Below are positions 46,215-57,803 of a DNA stretch of 64,000 nucleotides, one piece after another. The translations under genes and the position numbers were made by a program. Every line of letters begins with the position of its first letter. The first letter of the stretch is position 1. Location of the stretch: contig WACJ01000503.1 of the NCBI GenBank assembly GCA_008973525.1, forward strand, positions 248,001-312,000, given 5' to 3'. The notes under the pieces were generated by a model that worked only from the letters and a program-made list of their open reading frames with translations, did no database searches and was not told where the DNA came from. Origin of the DNA: Stenopsyche tienmushanensis. Taxonomy: Eukaryota; Arthropoda; Insecta; Trichoptera; Stenopsychidae.

Positions 46215-47408
46215 CTGTATTCAAACATAAAGTAATATATACAACTGAATTAGATGACAATGATTGACTGTAGTTCAACGTCTATATATCGTCACGCCGC
46301 ACTTTTGGCGGAAACTTCTCGCAAAGATATAATTTAACAATGCTTCGCACTCAAATCTGGTGATGGTTTTCTCTTCGTGCTTAGATAGGAATGTTTATAG
46401 CATCTTTTAAAATATTCAGTCTGGCTTCATTTCACTATTTATTGTGATCACATTCAAACATGCGTTTCTTTTAATAGTGGCAAAAAATTAATATACGATT
46501 ATGATTAACAGTTTTTCTAGTTTGATTATAATAAGATTTAAAATTTGTTGATTTTAAATCATCACTTTTAAGATCCACCGTTACATTTTGGAAAAACATG
46601 ATTATTATTGCACAACAGTATCATTATTCCTAATTTATCACTATTTGGAATTGATATGTTTGAAAGTTTATTATATTTGATTGCGAAAACGGTTATATTC
46701 TACTCGATTACTCTAGTAACTTTCAGAGTGGATATAAAAGCTTATTGAACTTTCTATTTAAAGCTATTCAAACAATTATTTAAAAGAAATGGTAGTGTTA
46801 TTCCTTATAAACTTCATGCGATAAGCATTCATTATTTAGGTTGTAATACCGGCGATAAAAACTATATTAATTTATGACCAGAATTTCGATCGATTATCCT
46901 CATCACTATTTTCTTTCTGTGATTCAAAATATTTCTAGGATATGATGATGCATCAGCGATTTTAATTAAATACCTTTACGTAGAAAAACTAGCATATATC
47001 TCTAAAATAAAAATATGTTTCGTTGCTATATGAAGAATCATGAGTTCGTTCGTTTAGTGTGAACAAAATAATTATTATTCAATACAAGAAAATGATGGCG
47101 TTGTCTTCAAATTGGCAATTGCATGAGTATTTTAAAGCATCTCTGACTAAATATTATAAACGCAAATCAGGATGACTTGATATAATTTGAAATATCAAAC
47201 AAATTATTTATAAAAAAATAAATTTATATTTATAGCAAATACATTTAAGTATCCAATTAAAGAATAATGCAAATAAAATAAAACATGGATTTTACAGTTT
47301 GAATTTAAAAGAAAAGCTTATTCAATCGACGGATGTACGGAATAATTTTGTTGCAGTGATTTGTCGAATGCCAAAAATCGACAGTCATCTTATTTCGTTC
47401 TTTTACAG

Positions 47409-48542
47409 CATAGGTTCTTCATCTGGGGTCTGCGGACCCCGAATGATACACTCATCTCATTAAGTAAAAAAAAATAAACAGAAAACATTGTAATAAGATC
47501 TATTTTGATCAATATTTGACCAAAATATTTTTGTATGAGCTTAATATACTCGTATGTATGATATAAGGCCTTATTTTGAGCAAGGGAAAAATACGAAATA
47601 AAATGAATTTAATAAAAACTATGCATATTTATTAATAAAGTCTTCTCTTAAAATTATGGTGGGATATCGAAGCCAAATCAAACAATTAATCGATCTTCTG
47701 CTTTTAGTTTTAACGCAGTAACTGTCAGTATTTATTTGTTATAGAACAAGACCGGTTGCTTGCACATTAGTATTTTATTTTCATTAAGTGATTATGCATA
47801 TGCGAAGTGCATCTTGTGATGGATGGATAGTGTAGTGTAGCTGATGAGCCGTACTCCGAAACATGGTCAGATCTTGTACAGTTAGAATTCTCTTTAGCAA
47901 GACCCTCCATAGATTCTTTAGCAAAATATGAAATTTAACATACACTTGGGTCTGTTTTTATGCGGATATTTTTTATGCGATTTTCAAAAATAATGGAACC
48001 TATCCCTCATTTTTCTATAGAGGACAAAACTTTTTTTTATGCGAATTCGCATAAAGTAAAGTAAATAATCAATTAACATATAAAGCAGTTTTGTGATATT
48101 GCTACATCTATGAAAGATGATATAGCTTCAGAGAAGATTATAAGACTCAGTTGCCACAAAATTAAATTAGATATGGAAAAAAGATTTGAAGATATTTTGA
48201 ATGTATGATTTGAAGATATGACTGATTGAATGAAAGATGTTTCGATCTTTCTAATCTATTAAAAAAGATATGACGAAGAAAGGAATCATAATTTTGATAG
48301 TAGTGCATATGAAAACCTGTTGCAAAATAATAATAAAACATATCTATTACATCCAAATATGTGGAAAATTATATTCAATCTATTGATACCACTTTTTGTC
48401 TCAAATTTTTTATAATTTTTAGAATTCATTTTACTACTATTTTTATTAATTTTATCATTTTATATAATTTTTTAAAATAACCAGCGATACAATTTTACTA
48501 ATATAAAATGCCTAGAGTTGGGTATAAGTTTAAGAACCTCTG
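47409..48542. mobile_element. 1.1-kb hAT-like element
   Basis: The left end CATAGGTTCTTCATCTGGGG and the right end, read on the minus strand, CAGAGGTTCTTAAACTTATA are inverted copies over about 15 bases. The flanking 8-mers TTTTACAG (47401-47408) and TTCTACAG (48543-48550) match at 7 of 8. The GGTCTGCGGACCCC palindrome near the left end resembles the GGGGTCCGCG family at 38.6 kb. No intact transposase; the short ORFs show no known domain. Confidence 0.65.
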
Positions 48543-50326
48543 TTCTACAGAATAGGACAATGGTTTGAAATATTTGTAAAAAAACCGAGGCCAAAATTGT
48601 TTTCCAAGAAAACACCTCAGAGCTTAAGAATTTTATCCAAAATATAGATGTTATTGAACATTTGTGATTGCGTATTAGAAAGTAATCCGATTTAATTTTA
48701 ATTTTTAGCTGATGAATGGACCAAAAATGGCAATCACAAGGATTTTACAAAAATGTTCATATTGTGGGTGAATATAATTCAGAATCATATCCCACGCTGG
48801 AATGAATTGTGTCGGCTATTTTAAGACCACTTTCTATTTTATGTTCCTTCAAATGTGGGCTGATTTTATTTTTCACATAGCAGACTGATCAAAAGTATTA
48901 ATAACAAGAAAAAGATCTTTTTTGTTGCGCACATCTAAATTGAAGGGACTCATTGATAAAAATATGAATATTGCTCATGTATAAAATAATATACTTTGAA
49001 TAGTTTTTGCAAATAAATTGAGCCTTCGATGGAAATCATTCTAGTATGACAATCATTCAGTGGAGAGATTGTGCTTGTTTTTAATTCTGCCAGTCATCCG
49101 TAAATCTGTGACAATAATTTTAATCACCGTCTTTGTCAATATTTAATCAAGAATCTTTGTGATCCATTTTATCATTAAAGCCATATACTTAATAATGCCT
49201 CATTATGGTATTAAAGTAGAGAACTCATAATTGATGATGGTAGTAGACATTTACATGGAAGTGTCTTTTCCTCATTGATCAAAAATGCATTTAGAATTCG
49301 TATTAATAATTTATAAACCGTACGGCTATTTCTTAAATCGATATATGATCATTATATAATAATGTGCAGACGTATATTTCACCCCACCTGCCAACAAAAT
49401 GCAACAAATCGATTGAACTGTTGCATGATAGATAACATAGCTCTTTCATTTTATTAAATTACTGAAAACGCCTATTCACCGGGGAATAAAAATGCACAAA
49501 GGATGTTCTAATCGACTATAGTCATCGTTCATGCTTCTGTTGAGTCATGGTTACTTGTATTTTTTTAAATATTTGCATCACATGGTGATACCGAGAGTTG
49601 CTCTACTGTGAAATTTTCCTTTTCATTGTTTATTATATTTACAAGTTTTTAGGTCATCAATGTAAAAAGGCTTTTTAAATGTGGATTTGATTGACTTATT
49701 TTAATAAACATGGATTTAAATAAAACTTGCTATAAATTAAATATACATAAATTTTAATTGTATTAATTTCACATTTTATCCCCAAAATAGGGCAAGCATT
49801 GAACTGCTATAATATTATATATTGGTATACATATTTATTTTTAAAATGCTGACTCCTTCAACAATATAAATTTTTGATTCAAAACTAAATATTTTCTTAA
49901 CACATAATTTCTGTTATTGATAGAATTTTTCAGTAAAATACTTTGATGATTTTAACTCATATACATTTTTATTGATATCAATTATTAATTATTTTATATT
50001 GATTGTGAATCAATTTATGTATTTAAAATGAAAAGATTTTTATAAATTTGTTAGATTAATATATTCTATACTGGTAGGAAATCTTCAAAAGTAACGTTAA
50101 CGTCTTAAATATCTTAATAACCGTTATATAGAATATGTAAATTAATGAAGTTCCAAAAGTAATGCTCATTGAAAGTACAAGAAAAATTGCACGATATGAG
50201 ATAAATAGAGCCTTTAAAAGATGTACTGTTATTAACTATGCAATTATAATAATATATTTGCTGACTTTGCAATTACAAAATTAAATGTAATTGAAATAAC
50301 TCATATATTTTGTTTGTCTCAGTTAT

Positions 50327-50740
50327 CATCATCATAGTGCAGCCACAAACAGTCCACTCCAGAACTATGGGCCTCTTCAATATCCGTTCACAGGAAGGGG
50401 TTACATCCATCACGTGTATATATTGCATTCACCTCCTCATTCGCTCCAAGGTAGCATTACCACCGAGTTTCATTTAGAACGCTCACCCAACGGGTCTCCT
50501 GAATGAACTTATTGATAAATGCTTTTGTGACCATCTCAATAGGGAGTGTGGCAAGTTTGTATAGACTGGGTAGTTTTCTTCTGACAGTGGAAAACTATTC
50601 TAGACGACCTTTTTGATTCTACTGGAAAGGGCTTTCTGGAGTGCAGAGTCCAGTCCCTCCTTTCCTCACTAGGGTATTGCCGGGCTAGGATGAAGAGATA
50701 CGTGACGCTTAAGTGCATCTCGGATTCACTCCTATACCAA
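50327..50740 (-). mobile_element. Non-LTR (SINE or truncated LINE) insertion with 11-bp target duplication
   Basis: GTCTCAGTTAT occurs exactly at 50316-50326 and 50741-50751, directly bordering the element. On the minus strand the element ends in an ATGATGATGATG tail preceded by CTGCACT. These are marks of target-primed reverse transcription. The 414-bp body has no long ORF. Relatives are at 25243-25560 (nested in a MITE) and about 31015-31090 (fragment). No clear polymerase III boxes were found, so a 5'-truncated LINE is as likely as a SINE. Confidence 0.78.
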
Positions 50741-51239
50741 GTCTCAGTTATAAAGTATTGAATACCATGTGATTCATTTAAATTTAAATATTCGTTGTAT
50801 TAACGTGAGAGACTTACTAATTATAGTCTAATCGACGTTCATAATGAATAAGATAATCAACAGTTGTTTCATTCTACATTAAATTTGACAAAAGGTCATT
50901 ACTATAAAATGATTCATCCTCAATTTATATAAATTTACTTTATAATTATGGATGTAAAACTCAATTTTGAGGAAGGGTTAATAATTTTTTGATTAAGTAA
51001 AATGTAATATCTAAATATCTACTAGGTACATATTCATCATACTTCATTTTAAATGTTATAAGATATTTTCAATGAATATATTAATAGAAACAGATCTTAA
51101 TCTTATTTTTAAATTTGTATAGGAATAGAACATTTATATGTATTAGGAAATAAAAGACTTGATAGTGTAACATCTGGTTGATTATTTTTGCAAAATATTA
51201 TAAATACAAATTAAATCTTCTGTGATGAGTGCATGCTAA

Positions 51240-52234
51240 TTAACCGAGTTTGCTCTTGAAAAAATCGCCCATTGTTTCAGCACCGGCTTTGTTGATTTCA
51301 TCATATCCATATGGTGCGAGGGCTTCTTTGGTTTTGTCATACCAGGCTTGAACATTTGGGTACGGAGATAAATCAAAACCGAATGCCTAAAAGTAAGAAG
51401 ACATTTATGAGTTTTATTTCATTCAAGAGTACCAAAAATAATATATGAAGAGTTAAAATACCTCAATATTAGATATTGTTACAACTAATGCAATATCTGC
51501 AAGTGTGAGATGGTCTCCTGCGGCGAAAGTCTTACCATCTAAGAGAGTATTGAATAATAGCACACTATTTTGCAACGGTTGCAATTTATCTGGGTTCAAT
51601 GGTGCTCCAGCAAATATTACTGGGAACTGAAATTAATTTGAAATAAATGTAAGTTGCAAAATTTTACCTTATAAACATATGATCATTACAAAATAAACTT
51701 ACATAGTATTCTGCCATTTTCTGGAATAACTCTCCCATATCAAAATAGAGACGTTGATCCACAATTGCCCTTTCGTTGGGTGATTTGGGATATAAATTAT
51801 CGTCCTTTCCATACTGATTTGCAATATATGCCATGATTGCACGACTAAAAATATAAATAATATTTTAAAGACTCAAGTATATTCACTTAAAATTAAATTA
51901 GCTAAAATATTGATTACCTTTCCCACATAATAAATCCATTATCATTGAGGGTTGGAATACAATGTTGAGGATTCAACTAAAAAGATACATTTGATATGAT
52001 TAAAAATAATGTTATTAGATAGTGTAAACCATATTTTTATGTAACAATGTTAAATCATCTTTAAAAAATATGTTATTTAAGAAATTTAAATACCTTCAAG
52101 AAATCCTCCTTCATCAGGTCTCCTTCAAATACATTAACAGCCTTTAATGTAAGTTCTAGCCCTACAACTTTAGCTGTTAACATGACGGCTCTGCATGGAG
52201 GCGATGGTGCCATGTAATAGAGTTCGACAGGCAT
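51240..52234 (-). CDS. GSTd: Delta-class glutathione S-transferase (gene B)
   Basis: Second delta GST, five exons on the minus strand: 52094-52234 (ATG), 51918-51976, 51703-51844, 51462-51626 and 51240-51386 (TAA), giving 217 residues. Motifs: [15 protein letters not shown] with the catalytic Ser at residue 11, [15 protein letters not shown] and [16 protein letters not shown] (glutathione site), [20 protein letters not shown], then [13 protein letters not shown] and the tail [17 protein letters not shown]. The first exon has the same length as in gene A (141 bp), and exons 2+3 here (59+142) equal the single 201-bp exon of gene A, so an intron was gained or lost after duplication. The start was chosen at MPVEL because a TTTTTAG acceptor (52265-52271) lies upstream; the longer frame to 52279 would run into the intron. 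Confidence 0.93.
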
Positions 52235-52279
52235 TTTGGTAGCTGCAACTTTTGCTGCCGCGTGGCTAAAAATATACAT

Positions 52280-55255
52280 ATATTTTGTATGAATTTATGT
52301 TATTAATAAAAATATTTCAAATAATTTTACCGATGTCCAATATAGCTATAGTTGATATTGGATGCATTTATTAAATAAAAGGCAATGAAATGAAAATTTG
52401 CAACAATCTTGAAATAATCGTTAAAATTTTACTGTGTGAAATTTATCATTTTATTTGGTATAGTCTCAAGAATACGTTGTAAAAATGAAATCACTATACC
52501 GATTGCTTATATTATGAATTTACAATCAATTGATTTATAAAAGAATATAATGTACTTTATGAATATAATTGTATCATTAGTTAATAATCTATTGTCATGC
52601 ATTCATATTTAGTATCATTAACACGATTATGTTCAGAACATGGCTATGGATTTTTTTATATTACCTAAACTAATAAAAAAATAATGTTAATGAGAGACAA
52701 AATAAATTGCAATGAACGTATAAAATTAATCATTTTATATAAACGATATAATGTTCTTTATTCTACGGAGCATCATTAAGACAATCTTCCTAAGCAAACG
52801 TTCATGATGTCATGTCATCATTATAATTTTTCATTGTGATATCTTGTTTAATTTTGACAAATTGATAAACATTTTGTTTTCAAATCTTGTTGACTCGGGA
52901 GACTTTATTTCTTAAAAATATTGCAGCATAGTCCATATTCGATCTAATAAAATGAAAATTTATGCGATAAAGTTGATCGATAGTAGTCTTTTTAAATTAT
53001 AAAAGTAACAATTATTATAATTTAAGCATATATAATAGACTTACTCTAATTTTAAAGTAAAATTCCGCCTCTCAGCAAGAGTATCCATACACTGCCCCAG
53101 CTTGATATATTTTTTAATTTACTCTTTTATTAATAATATTTAGCAAAAACTAGATCTTAAATCAAATTTAATGGTTATTGATTTTAATCAGAATTATTTT
53201 TCAAAAATTTTATATTCTACTCATATTATTTCATTTGATACTAGAAATTTTAAGATTTATTTAAATATTATTATAACGAATATAAAGAAATCCTAAGAAA
53301 GGAATAGTTTTGCTTAAACACCTAGATTGGCATATATTATGTCTGCATTATATTATTGCTAGCCTGATTCGCATTAGATTATTATTCTAATGATTATTAT
53401 TTTTGTAAAATATATTTGAATGTACAGATTTCCATAGCATCAAAATTTTTAGCAAATTATTACATAACTTGAGCCAAGATGAATACAACCAATTTCATTT
53501 TAAGGGATGTTTCTGGATTATTGTAATAACCAATTTTCAATGACGCATATTGAGCTTCATACTATTGAATAATTTTCTTAAATGAAGCTATTTAAATTTA
53601 AATGATTCATCAAATACATATATATATAATTATAAAGTTAATATCAAGAAAAATGAAAGCAGAGTGATTTTATATTAACATAATTGAGTTCACAAAATTC
53701 AAAATTAATATTAAAATTTGTATGGGTGTTTGGATTAATAATTTTATATTAAATTGAAAATATATCAGTAATATTACTAATTTATAGTGTTAGTGACTTC
53801 ATCAAGAGATTGCATATTTCTAAAGGTGATTTTTACGAAAACAATATGAATGGTGGTTTTTACCCCTAAAATTCAACCTGACCAAGCGACGCCAACGGAA
53901 TTCCCTTTGGAACTAAATCGTAAATGACCAAATTATTTGAATTTATAGGGAAAAGGGTTCATTAGCGATCATGGCGGGATTTATAAATAAAATATTGGAA
54001 TACGATATCGAAAACTTGGACTTCAATCGTGGCTTCAATATTCAAAGCGTGGTCACGCAATTCTTCAATTATGAGACGGTTTATGTTTGTTAGCTTTGAT
54101 ACTGGCGATTGATAAGAGGTCATCAATGGTCTTTTTATATGTGAATTAACTACTCATTAAGTATTTCTGTGTATCATCACTTTAGTACAATTGTATTAAG
54201 CAACGATTATTATCTTAAATAAATTATTATTGGACCAACACATCAAGGTAGACATTAATAACGCTCAATTTTATATACAACAATTAAATAGGAATTATTA
54301 TAAAGCCACTCATAAAATGTAAAATTTAATATGTATGTATACAAACATGCAAATATTACACGAAAATTAGATTTAAATAAATAAATTAGATTTATTTATG
54401 TAGGGAAAAGCATGCAATTTTATGTCATAATCACAAACATATCACCAAAAGTTAAAAAATAAATAAATCCACAAGTTTTATGAAAGATTTCGTTAACTAA
54501 TCAATACATTTATTTTAATTATTTTACATGGAAATAAATTAATATTCGAAATTAATACTGCAAGCGGACATCCGATGCCGCGAAAGCCTATTTAGTAAAT
54601 GACATTCGTTTACAATTCCGCCAAGCTGAATTAATGCGAAAATATCATGTTGTAACCCTAAAAGGGCATAAACTTGTATATTTTTAATATCAACAATTCA
54701 AACCGATACAATTTCTTATTAGCATCGATTTCCATTTGATCTATATTTAATGATGATGCGATTAAATGTGTCCAATGAATAAAACGAGACTGCTAAAAGC
54801 AGTTTTCAATTTTTGATATTGGAAACATATCCATACAAATTTGTTAGATAAGCTGAATATGCGATGTTGATTGATACGTTATATATATTTATCGACATTC
54901 CATAAATTTTTTAACAAAAATTGATATATTTTGTTTGTTTGTGTTAAGTTTATCGATACGTGTATCTATCATTAGTTTAGGTTTTCCCATTGCTAATCAG
55001 TGAATTTTTATCCAAATAAAAGACTTGCTAAAAAAATTTATTTGTAGTTAGTCCCGCAGTTAAGCGGTTGGACTCATAAGTCAATCATCTTGGGTTTGAA
55101 TCCTACAGGAGGTATGGCTGGCGACCACATATTTAAAAACATATATACGCCATGAAAAATCGTATCTAAATGGTTGGCAATGGTCCCATAAATGGGATTA
55201 CTAAAAGCCACACAAAAAATGTCCTAAAAATAATCATTCTAACATTAGGATCTAT
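52280..55255. other. AT-rich intergenic DNA
   Basis: No gene or clear repeat recognised up to about 55050. A tRNA-like segment lies at about 55052-55125. The promoter of GST gene B should be in the first part, but no core element is convincing. Confidence 0.45.
55052..55125 (+). repeat. tRNA-Met-like SINE head or tRNA pseudogene
   Basis: Reads like a decayed tRNA: D-arm-like CGCAGTTAAGCG, anticodon arm TTGGA-CTCATAA-GTCAA (loop with CAT, stem with a mismatch), then TGGGTTTGAATCCTA as a T arm with a good B box. The acceptor stem does not pair, so it is not a functional tRNA. Confidence 0.5.
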
Positions 55256-55925
55256 AGGTAGTCGTAACAAAGGGGTGGCAAAGCAAACGCCCGCCACGGG
55301 CGCAATTGGACTTGAAGCGCAAAACGCAGAATACTGACCCGGTCGAGAGTTATAGGTGTGACATCCGATTGCGAGGCACCCATTTGTCATATCGGCGATC
55401 CGAAAAGCGGACCGATTGGACACACAGGTCTTGTGGCCACTCCGTTTTCTTTTAGGGCTTTTTGCGACATTTTCTATGATCTGTACGATCATGCAAGCTC
55501 TCTCAAATGCTAACTTACATGGATGGTTCGCACCAAACGAGGTCGCGAACGAGTCTAGATCCCCCCCCCCCCCCTTAAAAACTATATATTTAACTATTTA
55601 GTTTTAACATGCGTTACGAATAGCGGGATTAACAAACAGCAAACGATATCGATTGAGGGTCTATGTTCCTTTGTCTTAGGTGTGCCTTATTAAATTTGCC
55701 TTATTGCTGTGAAACATCGCCAAACACTCGATTGAAACGTCATCAAGACGCTGTTTTTATTCCGTTTTGAGCAAATGCGGCACCCATCTTGCGCACAGCT
55801 TTCTCATACCAAAATTTTCAGTCAATATGCGATATACAGCGCTTTTTGAAAGGCATAGAATGTCTGCTAGCTAGCGCACTTACAGTTGACGATCATTAAA
55901 TCCATTTTGTGGATACTCAATATGA
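55256..55925. mobile_element. hAT-like element with internal mariner fragment, third copy
   Basis: Degenerate left end (AGTCGTAACAAAGGGGTGGC), then the same ordered blocks as the copies at 6.1 and 44.7 kb: GGCGCAATTGG, CTTGAAGCGCAAAACGCAGA, GATCCGAAAAGCGGACCGAT, GAGTCTAGAT plus a run of 14 C, AAACTATATATTTAACTA. A minus-strand mariner piece follows (helix-turn-helix near 55775-55870). Coding is destroyed. Confidence 0.6.
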
Positions 55926-57385
55926 TTTTCTTCAATAAGGACAAAGTAATTAATAAATTCACCATATTTAAAACATATAAGAGTGTAAATCAATCATACA
56001 CATTCCGTCGCCCGCACCAACTAATTATCATACATCGCTATTACATGTAGATAGCTGATGTATTGCATAAATTTTCAACTTTATAAATGAATTATTATAT
56101 GCACACTCGTTGAAATTATTTGATAACACCATGTAGACTCGATTGATTTTTGCGCTGAAATGTAAAAAAATATATTCTGTTTTGCCATTAGTGTTATCTA
56201 TTGAACAGAGGTGAGCGCTAAAAGATAAGGCAAACAGTGGCGAAATGTTTTAAACATCAATTATTTATGCACGTGTTCTGATCAAACTATGTATATTTAA
56301 GAGCTCCTTAAAAATATATATTTTTGGTAAAAAAGTGCATGATGTGTTTTTATGTACATTCCCTTTTCTCTCAGGATCGCGCAGCGTGAATAAATCTTGT
56401 ATATCAATACGTGAACCTTAACACTGTTGATATTGTTGGTGTTTTGCACTAATGCATAATATTCATCCATTTGAATATCATAATTTTGCATGGTGAAGTT
56501 GAATCTATACGTGCAATTGCGGATAATATATAATAATTTTAATGTTTATTTTGTCATCATCTCTTGATAATTTATGTGTTCTCTTTCTAATTTGAGAATA
56601 TTTATACGTGTAGGGGTAGCTTTATAGCATGACTTTACCATTGATGTACGAGTGCATAATGAGACGCAAGACATAGTGTATAATGATGCGGACATGCTCT
56701 TTCTGTATCATTCGAGTCCGTTCGCAGCAAATGCGGGATTACTCATCAACGGGTCAAAAATGTATTCAGCGTTTCCACGGAAGCATAAATGACTGTCTGT
56801 TCTGGTTTCTTATTATTTTTTTAAATATTGATGTGCCTTATGCATATTTGACATGAACGTAAACATTTCTTGATTGATCATTATGCCGAGGTTAATGTAT
56901 TCGTTTTCGCCAGTGCCTTTCTTTTATTGGTGTGTATTTCATCGATCACCATGGAAACTTTTATGTCAAACACCCTTGGTCATTTACAGGCTTACAGGAC
57001 ACGCAAATTTAATCACGAAAGTATTGCTGAAAAAATGTAAGGAACGATACAAAAGTCCGTTCGAACAAAGGGAGCGCATCGATTAAAGATGTTCGAATAG
57101 GTGTATATTGGCTGAATTAAAAATTAATCTAATCCTATTGATTTCATAGGTTATATTTGCAAGTCATCATCTTGAACTATTTTATTTTTGAAGACAATAT
57201 CGTATAGCTAATACATTATTATTAGCTATCAAAACCCATAATATAATTTTCTATTCCCATATATAAGTTTATACATATGAAGCATCTATCCTGGCATGCT
57301 CCTTAGCATAGAAGCTTAATAAGGAGGTCATGGACATGTATGATAAAACGTCGATTGTAAGCATCGTTCGAATCTAACAATTCCT
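55926..57385. other. Intergenic DNA, no gene seen
   Basis: AT-rich, with scattered short ORFs of 60-70 codons lacking domains. Nothing recognised. Confidence 0.4.
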
Positions 57386-57803
57386 TTGGAGAGGATATAG
57401 TGCGGATGCCAACAGATACAGGTCCGAATGGTAAACTGGGCAACTGGGCTTGAGGCGCAAAACGCAGAATACCGACCAGGTCAAGAGTTGCACATGTTTT
57501 TTAGTTTACTCAACCATTATAATTTACACGAACTAACACTGATTGGCTCCATTTTTACAATATATATTAAGTTGTCTAATCCCTCTTTTCTTCGATATAG
57601 TTATGTTTAGGTATAGCATCCGATCGCGATCCGCTCATTCGTCATATCAGCGATCCGATAAGCGGACCGATTAAGCACGCAAAACTTATGACCACTCCGT
57701 CCTCTTTAAGGGCTTGTTGCGGCGTTTTCATTTTCTGCCGGGGAGGGGGTTAAGTTAGATACTTGCCACGGGCGTTTCATACCCTAGTTAAGTCTCTGGG
57801 ATG
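57386..57803. mobile_element. Fourth, deleted copy of the CAGRGYCGTAAC element
   Basis: Contains GGCTTGAGGCGCAAAACGCA, GAATACCGACC, then (after an unrelated insert at about 57500-57605) AGCATCCGATCGCGATCC, GATCCGATAAGCGGACCGAT and GGGCTTGTTGCGGCG. The right end (GAGGGGGTTAAGTTAGATAC, then CACGGGCGTTTCATACCCTA) resembles the right end of the 6.1-kb element. The mariner part is absent here. Confidence 0.55.

Larger units (their letters stand above)
46215..51239. other. Intergenic DNA between the GST genes, right part
   Basis: No gene recognised. It holds a 1.1-kb hAT-like element (47409-48542) and a non-LTR copy (50327-50740). The rest is very AT-rich. Confidence 0.5.

Noticed and set aside
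55052..55125. Functional tRNA-Met gene
   Set aside because: Acceptor stem does not pair and the anticodon stem has mismatches; kept only as a tRNA-like relic.
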